Shown: positions 7,571 through 15,901, counted from the stretch's first letter. The stretch is 64,000 bases of DNA from G963667915 sp965197385 (GCA_965197385.1 CBDANA010000006.1:529944-593943), one strand, 5' to 3'. Notes: a model not told the origin generated them from the letters alone. Numbers and translations are program-made.

Positions 7571-8656
7571 GTGACGAACCACAGGACTATCCAGCCTGAC
7601 GCGCGGAAGGTGATCGTCGGCGTGGACACCCACAAGCACGTCCACGTGGCCGTGGCGATCGACACGAGGGGGGTCCGCCTCGACGATCGATCGTGTGCCG
7701 CCGACTCAGACGGCTACCAACAGCTGATCACCTGGGCCGAGCGTCACGGCCGCATCGCCGCGTTCGGCATCGAGGGCACCGGCAGCTACGGGGCGGGACT
7801 CACTCGCGCGGTCCGGCGAGCCGGGCACCAGGTGCTCGAAGTGAACCGAGGCGACCGGCGCACACGTCGAATCGCCGGGAAGTCCGACCCCGTGGATGCC
7901 GAGACCGCCGCGCGGTCGGTTCTGGCGGGCCAATCGACCGCCATCCCGAAGACCGCGGACGGAGCGGTCGAGATGATGCGCCACCTCAAAGTCGCGCGCC
8001 GGACGGCGGTCAAAGCCCGCACCTCGGCGATGATCACGCTGAAGCAGATCGTCGTCACCGCGCCGCCCGCGCTACGAGAGACCCTCAACCCGCTCGCCGA
8101 CCAGGCGCTCCTCAAACGCTGCCGCGGATGGCGCTGCGGCACGATCGATACGCCGACCGCCTCGGCGAAACATACCCTCCGGGCGCTCGCCCGTCGCTGG
8201 TTCGCTCTCTCCGTCGAAATCGTGGACCACGACCGTCACGTGAGTCGACTCACCACCCAGACCTCACCGACGCTGCGTGAGGGCTTCGGCATCGGTGCCG
8301 ACACCGCCGCCGAACTGCTGATCATCTTTGGCGACACCCCCGATCGGATTCATTCTGAAGCCGCCTTCGCCAAGCTTTGCGGGGCCTGCCCCATCCCGGC
8401 TTCGTCCGGGATGACGACGGGGCGCCACCGCCTCTACCGCGGCGGTCATCGCCAGGCCAACGCCGCGCTCCACCGGGCCGTCATCGTGCGGATGCGGTTC
8501 CACACACCAACCCTCAACTACGTCGAACGACGCACCGCTGAAGGGCGGCCCAAACGGGAGATCATCCGCTGTCTTAAACGCTTTCTCGCCCGCGAGATCT
8601 TTCAGCGCGTGATGGCAGACTACCGAGCGCGCCAAGCCGCAGACTTGGCGGCCTGA
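7571..8656 (+). CDS. IS110-family transposase/recombinase (DEDD), copy 1
   Basis: The GTG start at 7571 is preceded by GAGGAGG. The 361-residue protein has the N-terminal RuvC-like DEDD domain (KVIVGVDTHKHVHVAVAIDT, FGIEGTGSYG, GKSDPVDAETAAR) and the C-terminal transposase_20 domain with the serine motif (FAKLCGACPIPASSGMTTGR, then HRLYRGGHRQANAALH). The protein is identical to the copy at 44757-45842; one synonymous base differs near 8072. No damage is visible, so it may be active. It recombines DNA guided by the bridge RNA from the leader. Confidence 0.93.
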   Translation: MTNHRTIQPDARKVIVGVDTHKHVHVAVAIDTRGVRLDDRSCAADSDGYQQLITWAERHGRIAAFGIEGTGSYGAGLTRAVRRAGHQVLEVNRGDRRTRRIAGKSDPVDAETAARSVLAGQSTAIPKTADGAVEMMRHLKVARRTAVKARTSAMITLKQIVVTAPPALRETLNPLADQALLKRCRGWRCGTIDTPTASAKHTLRALARRWFALSVEIVDHDRHVSRLTTQTSPTLREGFGIGADTAAELLIIFGDTPDRIHSEAAFAKLCGACPIPASSGMTTGRHRLYRGGHRQANAALHRAVIVRMRFHTPTLNYVERRTAEGRPKREIIRCLKRFLAREIFQRVMADYRARQAADLAA

Positions 8657-8808
8657 ACGACCGTCTTGACATATAGGGGCGTCAGAACCATGTCCAGGAC
8701 TAGACCTCCCTACGGGCGGGTCCTATGAAAGATCGCGAGAATCAAAGTTCCCACGAGGATCGATCGACACCTCGGGCAACCGGCGCCGGCCGAAGATACT
8801 ATGCCGAT

Positions 8809-9588
8809 ATGCCGAGGTTGCGCGCAGAGTTCGCTAGTGCACACGCTATCGCCTTCGACCTGGACGGCGTGCTCTACGAGGGTGATACACCGATTCGCGG
8901 AGCCGTCTCTGCCGTTGCTGCGGTACGCGCGGCCGGCGTGACCGTACGCTTCGTGACCAACACCACCTCGCTCAGCCGGCGGCTAATCGCCGACAAGCTC
9001 TCGCGGCTCGGCTTCGAAGCCCACGTAGGCGAGATATTCTGCCCCGCTCGCGCGGCAGCGGCCTGGCTGCGGCAGCAGGAAGCGCGCACCGCGTTCTTCG
9101 TGCCCGACGCGGCGCGCGAAGACTTCGGGAGTATCGCTCAGGACGACGCGCGTCCCCACGCCGTGGTCATCGGCGACTTCGATGAGCACTGGACGTTCGA
9201 CACCCTCAATCGCGCGTTTCGTCTCGTCCAGGATGGCGGCGCCCAACTGATCGGCTTGGGCCGTACGCGCTACTGGAAGGGACCGCGCGGACTCCAGCTC
9301 GACGCCGGTCCCTTTCTCGTGGCGCTCGAGTACGCCACCGGTACCACGGCTCTCGTGTTCGGGAAGCCCGCCCCGGCCTTCTTCGCCGCTCTGGTCGCGG
9401 ACGTCGGCACGCCCGCTTCGACGATTGCGATGGTCGGCGACGACGTTGTCACCGATGTCGGCGCGGCGATGGACGCCGGGTTGATGGGAGTTCTCGTCCG
9501 CACCGGCAAGTACCGTCCCGCAGACCTCCAGGGCCCGATTCGCCCGTCCGTCGTGGTCGACTCGGTGACGGATCTGTTGGAGCGGTAA
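8809..9588 (+). CDS. HAD-superfamily (IIA, NagD/LHPP-like) phosphatase
   Basis: I take the ATG at 8809 as start because the domain begins soon after (AIAFDLDGVLYEGDTPI, HAD motif I DxDG). The upstream part of the frame (from 8725) is low-complexity and unlike the family. Motif II is RFVTNTTSLSRR, the C2 cap follows, motif III Lys lies in VFGKPAPAFF, and motif IV is MVGDDVVTDVGAAMDAG. About 259 residues, the usual size. These cytosolic Mg-dependent enzymes hydrolyse small phosphate esters; relatives act on phospho-lysine/histidine or p-nitrophenyl phosphate. It lies downstream of an IS110 insertion and has no operon partner. Confidence 0.85.
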   Translation: MPRLRAEFASAHAIAFDLDGVLYEGDTPIRGAVSAVAAVRAAGVTVRFVTNTTSLSRRLIADKLSRLGFEAHVGEIFCPARAAAAWLRQQEARTAFFVPDAAREDFGSIAQDDARPHAVVIGDFDEHWTFDTLNRAFRLVQDGGAQLIGLGRTRYWKGPRGLQLDAGPFLVALEYATGTTALVFGKPAPAFFAALVADVGTPASTIAMVGDDVVTDVGAAMDAGLMGVLVRTGKYRPADLQGPIRPSVVVDSVTDLLER

Positions 9589-9679
9589 GTCGCGATGACC
9601 GCCCGCCTCGCGTTTCAAAACTGGAGCGGCGGACTCGCCGAAGCTCTGCGGAGGCGGTCAGGTCCGCCTGGGTCGGGCT

Positions 9680-10060
9680 TGCGGCCTAGCCAAGAGTGAG
9701 CAGGCCTCATGGCGCCAGCGCCTCCAGCGCGCCTACAACCGCCCGACGTACATCGAGGCGCTGGGTGCGCTCGAGACGCTCCACCGCGAGTTGGAGGACC
9801 GGAACCAATCCGCGGCCGGCAGTCTGGCGGAAGGGCTGGACGAAACCCTGACGCTACATCGCCTCGGGCTGTACGGGGTGCTGGGCCGGTCGTTGAAGAC
9901 GACGAACTATCTCGAATCCATCAATACGCTCGTCGAGGAACGCTGTGCGAAGGTCGATCACTGGCAGAACTCGAGCCAACGGCACCGCTGGCTGGCAACC
10001 GCGCTTGCGGAAGGTGATGGGCTACCGTCACCTGCCCGCGCTCCGGGGCGTTGGTGCACG
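9680..10060 (+). pseudogene. IS256-family (mutator) transposase C-terminal remnant
   Basis: The plus strand reads SEQASWRQRLQRAYNRPTYI, LAEGLDETLTLHRLGLYGVL, GRSLKTTNYLESINTLVEER and CAKVDHWQNSSQRHRWLATA, the conserved C-terminal third of an IS256 transposase. After ATAL about 24 bp are missing, and the rest (MGYRHLPALRG) continues in another frame. A group II intron begins at 10061, inside this gene remnant. No upstream half is present. Confidence 0.75.
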
Positions 10061-10821
10061 GTGCGACCAGGCAAGGCTGGTCAAAGGGGAGTGACGATGC
10101 GGTGACGTCATGAAACTTTGTTCGCCGTCCAACGGGTGCGAAACCCGTCCGGTGAAGGGCGACCCACCCACCCCGGGAGCGAGCCTTGCGGCGTCCGCGG
10201 TAACGAAGACGCCGATGCGTAGGCACGCAAGCGGGTGGGCCGTAGGGTTTACAGCCACGCAATAACGCTCATTCTGGGTGCCCAGGGCATTGTGCAGCCT
10301 GCAGGTGATGGCGGTCTCGACGCGATGGGCAAGCCGAGACGCGCACCCAGCGGGGTCTGAGCCTACGGCACGCTGGAAGAGGACGGCCCAGGCACCTGGG
10401 AGGCCCTTCTTCCTCCTTGTCGCACGAGGGACAGGGTAGGCCACCGGCCAGGGACGACCGGAGCCGCGGCCGACGGGCGGGAGGGAGTCGGCGGGCTGCA
10501 GACGAGCGAGGACGTCGGGGCACGGGTTGGCCCCCGGACCCGGCCGAGCAAAGGCGGCCCGTGTTGGTGTGAGCTTTCGACGGGACCCATGACCGGCGCG
10601 TGGACGTCGGGACTCATGTCACCAGCAATTCGAAAGGTAGTGGACCGAGCGCGAAGGGAACCCGAGGGACGGTTCCATTCACTGGGCATCTCCTGGATGT
10701 GCCGGCGCTGGCGGCCGCCTACTGGAGTATCCGAAAGGATGCGGCAGTCGGGGGGGATGGGGTCACCAAGGACCAGTATGGGCAGGACTTGGAGCAAAAT
10801 CTTCAGGACCTGTACGCCCGG
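10061..10821 (+). mobile_element. Group II intron, 5' half
   Basis: The segment starts GTGCGACCAGGCAAGGCTGG, a typical group II intron 5' boundary (GUGCG), and continues with a GC-rich, highly paired region of about 540 bp before the intron-encoded reading frame near 10600. At 10822 the sequence switches to the tail of an IS6 element, so domains IV-VI are missing. Domains V and VI lie at 6394-6469 on the other strand. It sits in the IS256 remnant. Confidence 0.6.
10600..10821 (+). pseudogene. Group II intron reverse transcriptase/maturase, N-terminal fragment
   Basis: Residues such as LLDVPALAAAYWSIRKDAAV followed by GGDGVTKDQYGQDLEQNLQD match the N-terminal RT-0/RT-1 lead-in of group II intron proteins (the 'GxDGxT' region). 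Only about 74 residues remain before the frame continues into IS6 transposase sequence at 10822, making a chimeric 150-residue frame. No polymerase active site is present. Confidence 0.65.
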
Positions 10822-11115
10822 ACAGCCCCGTATGCGAACAATCGCGTCGAAGTGCCTCATCAACCGACCCGCCACCGCGAGCGCCAGATGCGCGGCTTCA
10901 AATCGATCGCGCACCTCCAACGCTTCGCGTCGGTCCACGGCGTCGTCCAGAATCTCTTCCGCGTCGGCCGGCACCTCCTACAAGCCGCTCATCACCGCGC
11001 GCTCCGCACCCGAGCGTTCGCCGAATGGAACGTGGTGACGTGTGCTTCGTGAGCAGCCGCCCAAGTTCGGATCTTGGCCGGCGACCCGGCCCGCGTCCGG
11101 CAAGTTGACAAAACC
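10822..11115 (+). mobile_element. IS6 element tail, partial copy
   Basis: This segment matches 6539-6832 in inverted orientation almost base for base, from ACAGCCCCGTATGCG to CAAGTTGACAAA. It encodes the last 76 residues of the transposase (NNRVEVPHQPTRHRERQMRG onward), with a Lys in place of Thr after RGF. The 5' two-thirds of the element are absent. Its outer end cuts the small gene at 11221. Confidence 0.85.
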
Positions 11116-11221
11116 ACGGGACATCCCCCTGATGCAGTCCGCCGTTTTGTGCGAGCGAACGACCGATCTGACTGTCGACCTCCCGAACAGCCGCCTTTAA
11201 CACTGCGCGGATCGTAACCAT
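11116..11221 (-). pseudogene. Small gene after the methyltransferase, truncated by IS6 tail
   Basis: The ATG at 11221 lies 28 bp after the methyltransferase stop on the same strand. The product starts MVTIRAVLKAAVREVDSQIG followed by RSLAQNGGLHQGDVPW and is then replaced by IS6 sequence. I do not recognise it. By position it could be the N-terminus of a restriction enzyme or accessory protein cotranscribed with the methyltransferase, but nothing in 36 residues proves that. Confidence 0.35.
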
Positions 11222-11249
11222 CGTTGCGCCTCCAGATATGGTCCTTGGT

Positions 11250-12230
11250 TTATTTCCCTCTGCGGGGGATGTTTGTGATCAGATACTCAAGCACGGTGCC
11301 GCGCTTCGAGGCGTCCGAGTTAATGGCGCGCCTAGCCGGTACTTTGTGGGCTCGGAGACCTGCCGCCCCCGCTTCAGGGTTACCGTCGTACAAACGAATA
11401 ACGTCTGGTGCGGTCGAATTACTGAGTAGAACCCAACATCCGCCTAACGCGAGCTGGACCACGACCCGCTGCAGTCGCTCTTGGTCCTCGAATGAGAAGC
11501 CTTTAGCCGTGTAGGAGGTGAACAACGCAGTACTCGTCAACGGAGCGTAGGGCGGATCGAAGTACACGAAGTCGCCAGGCCTTACACGACTGACAACGCT
11601 CTCGAAGCTGTCTTGCACGAGCGTCACGTTGCCGCTCAGAGCTGTCGCCACCGCTTCGAGATTGTCTGCGTCGCAAATGCGCGGGTTTCTGTAACGGCCT
11701 GGCGGGACATTGAATCCACCGTGTGAGTTCAATCGAAACAGACCGTTGAATCCTGTGCGATTAAGGTAGATCAGCATGGCGGCTAGAGACGCTGTGTAAC
11801 GCTGGCTAGCCGGGTTTTTTCCCTGGAGGATCCGACGTCGAGCTGGGTTGAACCGCTTATCTCGCACCTGGTAGTAATGCTGGCGCGGATCCGCTTGATG
11901 GGCGGAGCTAAGACGCTCCAAATGGTGGATCACCTGGGGGGTCCTGTCCCGAATAGAAAGATAGCAACCAATCAGATCAGCGTTGCTGTCGATCAGGGTA
12001 GATTGTCGATCCCCTAACAGGCCTTGGTTATACAAATCAAAGAACACGGCTCCACTGCCAACAAAGGGCTCGCAGTAGTTCCTGAACTCAGTGGGATAAA
12101 ACCGTCGTATCTGTGGTAGGAGCTGGCGCTTTCCACCAGCCCACTTCAAGGCTGGCCGAACGGGACACACCGCGCTCGACGTACGCACGTCTCGGTCCTT
12201 TGTACTCAACGCTGCGATCTGTGAACTCAT
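11250..12230 (-). CDS. Dam-family (D12 class) N6-adenine DNA methyltransferase
   Basis: A SAM-dependent DNA adenine methyltransferase. The motifs appear in the D12 order: ALKWAGGKRQLLPQI (motif X), NYCEPFVGSGAVFFDLY (motif I), LNRTGFNGLFRLNSHGGFN and FVYFDPPYAPL (motif IV DPPY). I take the ATG at 12230 as start, 34 residues before motif X; a TTG at 12266 is possible. The gene begins 40 bp from the IS3/IS30 composite, so its promoter has probably been displaced. The following gene on the same strand is destroyed by an IS6 tail. It could be the surviving half of a restriction-modification system or a solitary methylase; the target site cannot be read. Confidence 0.88.
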   Translation of the reverse strand: MSSQIAALSTKDRDVRTSSAVCPVRPALKWAGGKRQLLPQIRRFYPTEFRNYCEPFVGSGAVFFDLYNQGLLGDRQSTLIDSNADLIGCYLSIRDRTPQVIHHLERLSSAHQADPRQHYYQVRDKRFNPARRRILQGKNPASQRYTASLAAMLIYLNRTGFNGLFRLNSHGGFNVPPGRYRNPRICDADNLEAVATALSGNVTLVQDSFESVVSRVRPGDFVYFDPPYAPLTSTALFTSYTAKGFSFEDQERLQRVVVQLALGGCWVLLSNSTAPDVIRLYDGNPEAGAAGLRAHKVPARRAINSDASKRGTVLEYLITNIPRRGK

Positions 12231-12320
12231 CGGGACAAAGGGGGTCACAGCGACGACAGAAGCCAACCATGAATCGTACCGGGTTTCTCGGAGACCTCAT
12301 TGCTTGGGAGGATGGGGTCT

Positions 12321-12641
12321 ATGGGACGTCCAAGTCGGTTTTCTCCGGAAGTGCGCGAACGTGCCGTCCGGATGGTCGAGGAGCACCGAGAGGCCCACGC
12401 CTCAGAGTGGGCGGTGCTGCAGTCGGTGGCGCCGAAGCTCGGCTGCACGGCGGAGACGCTGCGGAAGTGGGTGCGGCAGGCGCAGCGTGATGCTGGGCAT
12501 CGGCCGGGCCTGACGACGAGCGAGCGGGAGCGGTTGAAGGAGCTGGAGCGCGAGGTCCGTGAGCTGAAGCGGGCGAATGAGATCCTGCGGAAAGCGTTCG
12601 CGTATTTCGCCCAGGCGGAGCTCGACCGCCGGAGGACGTAG
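12321..12641 (+). CDS. IS3-family orfA, composite copy 1
   Basis: The ATG at 12321 follows GGGAGG. The 106-residue protein begins MGRPSRFSPEVRERAVRMVE with a helix-turn-helix (LGCTAETLRKWVRQAQR) and a C-terminal leucine-rich coiled coil (RLKELEREVRELKRANEILR). It is the end-binding half of an IS3 transposase. Its frame is intact even though orfB next to it is interrupted, so it could still be made and interfere with, or assist, related elements. Confidence 0.88.
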   Translation: MGRPSRFSPEVRERAVRMVEEHREAHASEWAVLQSVAPKLGCTAETLRKWVRQAQRDAGHRPGLTTSERERLKELEREVRELKRANEILRKAFAYFAQAELDRRRT

Positions 12642-13255
12642 CCACGATGGTCCAGTTCATCGCCGACCATCGCGCCGTGTTCGGGGTCGAGCCGATCTGC
12701 GCCGTGCTGCCGATCGCCCCGTCGACGTATCATCGCCATCGGCACCAGCGGACACATCCGACGCGCCGGTCCGCACGGGCGCCGCGCGACGATCAGCTCC
12801 GCGTCGAGATTCAGCGGGTCTATGACGCGCACCAGCAGGTCTACGGCCCCCGGAAAGTCTGGAAGCAGCTGCGGCGGGACGGCGTCCGCGTGGCGCGCTG
12901 CACCGTGGCGCGCCTGATGCGCGCGATGGGCCTTGCCGGGGCCGTCCGGGGCCGGGCCTGGGTCACCACGACCCCCGCAGGTGAGGGCGGTCGCCCGGTG
13001 GACCTCGTTGACCGCCGATTCGTGGCCACCCGTCCGAATCAGCTCTGGGTCTCCGATTTCACGTACGTCGCAACCTGGGGCGGCTTTGTCTACGTCGCGG
13101 TCGTCATCGACGTGTTTGCGCGCCGCATTGTGGGCTGGCGGGTGTCGGCCTCCATGCGCACGGACTTTGTGCTGGATGCGTTGGAGCAGGCGATCTACGC
13201 CCGCCGGGGCGACGCCCTCACCGGCCTCGTACATCACAGTGATGCCGGGTCGCAA

Positions 13256-14707
13256 GGTGAATTCAACTGGTCGTCGCAACACCTCGATGATGAGGTGCTG
13301 CGATGCAGGAACGGAGACGGAGAAGGTCAGACCGGGCGGGTCGACCTGCGATGCGTTCGCCTGGCCGGCCGCCGGTAGCGGGGCGTGCGGAGCAGCAACG
13401 GTTCTGGAAGGCGATCACCCGGGGGCTGTCGAGTGAGGATGCCGCAGTGTCCTGCGGCGTGTCGCCGCCCGTGGGTGGTCGTTGGTTCCGTGAGGGCGGT
13501 GGTATGCCGCCGATCAGCTTGGCGCCCCGATCAGCTCGCTCCCTGTCCTTCGCGGAGCGGGAAGAGATCGCGATCCTGAGAGCTCAGGGCGCCGGGGTGC
13601 GCGACATTGCCCGTCGGCTCCGGAGAGCCCCGTCGACTGTCTCACGTGAGCTGCGTCGCAACGCGGCGACTCGGAGCGGCGGTCTGGCGTATCGGGCGTC
13701 GACTGCGCAGTGGCACAGCGACCGACGTGCCAAGCGCCCGAAGATAGCCAAGCTGGCCGCGAACGATCGGCTCAGGAGCTACGTGCAGGACCACCTCGCC
13801 GGCACGGTGATGGCTGAGGATGGGACGCCCGCGCCTGGCCTAAACGTGGGCTCCTGGAGTGGTCGACGTCATGGCCGCCGCCAGGACCGACATTGGGCGA
13901 CATCGTGGAGCCCGCAGCAGATCGCCCATCGGCTCCGGACCGAGTATCCAGACGATGAATCGATGAGGGTCTCGCACGAGGCGATTTACCAAGCGCTGTA
14001 CATCCAGGGGCGGGGGGCACTGCGCCGCGAGCTGACGGCGTGCTTGCGCACCGGGCGGGCGCTACGCGTGCCGAGGGCTCGCCGCCGTGGTCGCGGCAAG
14101 GAGTTTGTGGGCTCCGACATCATGATCAGCGAGCGGCCCGCCGAGGCCAAGGACCGAGCGGTTCCTGGACACTGGGAAGGCGACCTGATCATCGGACTTG
14201 GCAGTTCCGCGATCGGCACATTGGTCGAACGCACCACCCGATTCACGATGCTGCTCCACCTGCCTCGCATGGCCGACCGTGGCCGACTCAGGGTCAAGAA
14301 CGGTCCGGCTCTTGCGGGGCATGGCGCCGAAGCCGTCCGCGATGCGATCACGTCGACGCTCGCGACGCTTCCTGATCAGCTACGTCGGTCACTGACCTGG
14401 GACCAAGGCGCGGAGATGGCACAGCACGCCCAACTGCGTATCGACACTGGGCTGCACGTCTTCTTCTGCGACCCCCGCAGTCCGTGGCAGCGCGGCACGA
14501 ACGAGAACACCAACGGCCTGCTGCGCCAGTACTTCCCCAAAGGGACTGACCTCCATAGGCATCGTGCGAGCGACATTGCTGCTGTCGCGGCCACACTCAA
14601 CCGCCGACCGCGGAAGACTCTCGGTTGGAGAACGCCATCCGAAGCCTTCAACGAACTGCTACTCTCACACCAGTGAGGACGTGTTGCGACGACCCCTTGA
14701 AACCGGC
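13256..14707 (+). mobile_element. IS30-family element nested in IS3 orfB, copy 1
   Basis: The inverted ends share TTCAA..GGTCGTCGCAACAC (left from 13261, right reversed to 14701). A 3-bp direct repeat CAA flanks the element. 1452 bp with one transposase gene. Confidence 0.9.
13348..14676 (+). CDS. IS30-family transposase, copy 1
   Basis: I start at the ATG at 13348 because the conserved region begins at GRPPVAGRAEQQRFWKAITR. Two helix-turn-helix regions follow (LSSEDAAVSCGVSPPVGGRW; REEIAILRAQGAGVRDIARR). The DDE core has GHWEGDLIIGLGSSAIGTLV, LTWDQGAEMAQHAQLRIDTG and RGTNENTNGLLRQYFPKGTD, exactly the IS30 spacing. About 442 residues, no damage. The copy at 52224-53552 differs by one residue (GLNV here, GPNV there). 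Probably active. Confidence 0.92.
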   Translation, partial: AMRSPGRPPVAGRAEQQRFWKAITRGLSSEDAAVSCGVSPPVGGRWFREGGGMPPISLAPRSARSLSFAEREEIAILRAQGAGVRDIARRLRRAPSTVSRELRRNAATRSGGLAYRASTAQWHSDRRAKRPKIAKLAANDRLRSYVQDHLAGTVMAEDGTPAPGLNVGSWSGRRHGRRQDRHWATSWSPQQIAHRLRTEYPDDESMRVSHEAIYQALYIQGRGALRRELTACLRTGRALRVPRARRRGRGKEFVGSDIMISERPAEAKDRAVPGHWEGDLIIGLGSSAIGTLVERTTRFTMLLHLPRMADRGRLRVKNGPALAGHGAEAVRDAITSTLATLPDQLRRSLTWDQGAEMAQHAQLRIDTGLHVFFCDPRSPWQRGTNENTNGLLRQYFPKGTDLHRHRASDIAAVAATLNRRPRKTLGWRTPSEAFNELLLSHQ

Positions 14708-15034
14708 CAATATCTCTCGATGCGGTACACGGATCGCCTCGTGGACGCCGGCATCGCGCCGTCGGTCGGCAGCCAAGGCGATGCCTATGACAATGCCCTC
14801 GCCGAATCGGTGATCGGCTTGTACAAGACGGAGGTGATTCGACGGAAGGGCCCGTGGCGCACCCTCGAGGCCGTGGAGTTCGCCACCTTGACGTGGGTGG
14901 ACTGGTTCAACACACGACGACTGTTGGGGCCGCTCGGGGACATTCCACCAGCAGAGTTCGAGGCGCAGTACTATGAGCAGGCTGAGGTGGCCTGATTCAA
15001 CGAATTCGGTCTCCGAGAAACCCGGTACGATTCA

Positions 15035-15318
15035 ATTTGCACGTATGCGAGGCAGACAAATTAGCTGATGAAGATGACGGCGCACAGGTTTTGATCGGCA
15101 TGGATGTTATCGGTACAGGTGACTTTGCGATAAGTAACTACCGAGATAGAACGACGTTCACCTTTCGCTTACCTTCACAAGAACAAATTGACTTCTTGCC
15201 CCGAGATTTGCGTCCGCCTGGGTCGGCTTTAAGAGGTGAGCACGTCACGAAGGTTGGCCGGAATGATCCATGCCCATGCGGGAGTGGTAAGAAATACAAG
15301 AAGTGCCACGGCCTGTAA
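15035..15318 (+). pseudogene. Retropepsin-like aspartic protease with SEC-C tail, 5' part missing
   Basis: Directly at the composite's right end the frame reads VCEADKLADEDDGAQVLIGM, DVIGTGDFAISNYRDRTTFT and FRLPSQEQIDF. This is the C-terminal part of the retropepsin-like proteins that travel with IS1595 transposons. It is followed by a SEC-C zinc motif (VGRNDPCPCGSGKKYKKCHG). The N-terminal half with the catalytic DTGA is absent. Its natural upstream neighbour, a DUF5678-like gene, is found at 54631-54695, beside the other composite copy. Confidence 0.65.
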
Positions 15319-15328
15319 GCCCACCTAA

Positions 15329-15360
15329 ATTGTAGACAGGTATATAAGCCCCAAAGGATA
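15329..15360. repeat. IS1595-type terminal inverted repeat plus 8-bp target duplication (one end)
   Basis: ATTGTAGACAGGTATATAAG followed by CCCC (15329-15352) and then AAAGGATA (15353-15360). The same 24-bp sequence with one mismatch, followed by TATCCTTT (the reverse complement of AAAGGATA once orientation is corrected), is at 56047-56078. The two are the outer ends of one transposon. Confidence 0.85.
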
Positions 15361-15713
15361 ACTCCTAGATTGAGGCTGTCACCGGACGCACGCAGGTAGG
15401 CCGTCACCGGCTCGCGCCAGGCCGGATGGTCGGCATGGCGGGTTCGGATCTCGGCCCTGAGGTACCGGTCGCCGCCCAGGCGCGCATCGAGTCAGATGCT
15501 GTTGGCGCGGGGTGAGCCGGGCGCGCTGCGCGCTGAGACCCAAGGCATCCGGCGGACCCACTCTACCATGGGGTCCACGCCGGGTGAGGGAGCCGCCACG
15601 TTCCGGTGGCCGCCGTCAGGGGTACGTGACATGATACGGGCGTTTTCGGGGGTCTGAGACCGTGCGGCGGGTGCCACCCGTGTCGCCACCGCGCGGTCGG
15701 ACAAGGGGAACGC
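15361..15713. other. Chromosomal flank, no intact gene
   Basis: About 350 bp with no convincing gene. On the minus strand a trace of coding-like sequence reads YLRAEIRTRHADHPAWREPV then TAYLRASGDSLNLG up to the transposon end. It may be the tail of a gene that once lay upstream of xylB, before the IS1595 insertion and the inversion. I do not recognise it. Confidence 0.35.
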
Positions 15714-15791
15714 ATGGGCAGTCAAGGAATTCAGTTTTCACGTCGTCGGTTCCTCGGAACGTCTGCGGTCGCCGCGGCGACAGACGCGTAG
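15714..15791 (+). pseudogene. Orphan Tat signal-peptide remnant
   Basis: After AAGGGG at 15702-15707 an ATG opens MGSQGIQFSRRRFLGTSAVA and ends within 25 codons at a TAG. SRRRFLG is a twin-arginine export motif followed by a small-residue hydrophobic stretch. No mature protein follows, so this looks like the 5' stub of a deleted Tat-exported enzyme. Confidence 0.55.
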
Positions 15792-15811
15792 GCTGTCTAC
15801 ATTTCACGTGA

Positions 15812-15840
15812 GGCGCGGCGGGCGGCCTGCCCGTCGCGCC
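15812..15840 (+). terminator. GC-rich hairpin upstream of the M19 gene
   Basis: GGCGCG..CGGGC pairs with GCCCG..CGCGCC around a 5-base loop, followed by CCCATTTTCC. This is a strong stem but only a weak T tract, so it is either a terminator for the truncated Tat gene or a stable leader structure. Confidence 0.4.
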
Positions 15841-15901
15841 CCCATTTTCCGTTTCGCGATCATCGGTCATCGATCAATAGTTCACACGGGGGGAGGGTGT
15901 C

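Larger units (their letters stand above)
7324..8684 (+). mobile_element. IS110-family element, copy 1 (IS110-A)
   Basis: Boundaries come from comparison with the second copy (44729-46097, inverted). Shared sequence runs from CTGTGAGCATGATTCC at 7324 to ATAGGGGCGTCA ending at 8684. The layout is 247 bp of leader, the transposase gene and 28 bp of trailer, which fits the IS110 subgroup, where the guide RNA is encoded upstream of the gene. The left end abuts an IS6 end; the right end lies 124 bp before the HAD gene. Confidence 0.88.
12647..14995 (+). pseudogene. IS3-family orfB split by IS30 (12647-13255 and 14711-14995)
   Basis: The first part (203 codons) has the rve lead-in and first catalytic Asp (NQLWVSDFTYVATWGGFVYV) and ends ALTGLVHHSDAGSQ at 13255. 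The second part resumes YLSMRYTDRLVDAGIAPSVG and holds the Glu region (YDNALAESVIGLYKTEVIRR). The halves rejoin in frame across a 3-bp CAA duplication (13253-13255 and 14708-14710), giving a 297-residue transposase. The IS30 sits five codons after the second catalytic Asp. Confidence 0.9.
12270..15034 (+). mobile_element. IS3-family element carrying a nested IS30, copy 1
   Basis: The terminal inverted repeats start TGAATCGTACCGGGTTTCTC and continue GGAGACC at both ends (12270-12296 and 15008-15034 reversed). The 2765-bp unit contains IS3 orfA, orfB split by an IS30 element (13256-14707), and the orfB 3' end. An inverted copy of identical length is at 51866-54630. The flanking bases here (ACCA left, ATTT right) do not form a target duplication. 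Confidence 0.93.

Noticed and set aside
10600..11052. A 150-residue reverse transcriptase/IS6 chimera as a genuine fusion
   Set aside because: The junction at 10822 is a random point within the IS6 gene and neither part is functional, so it is a recombination scar.
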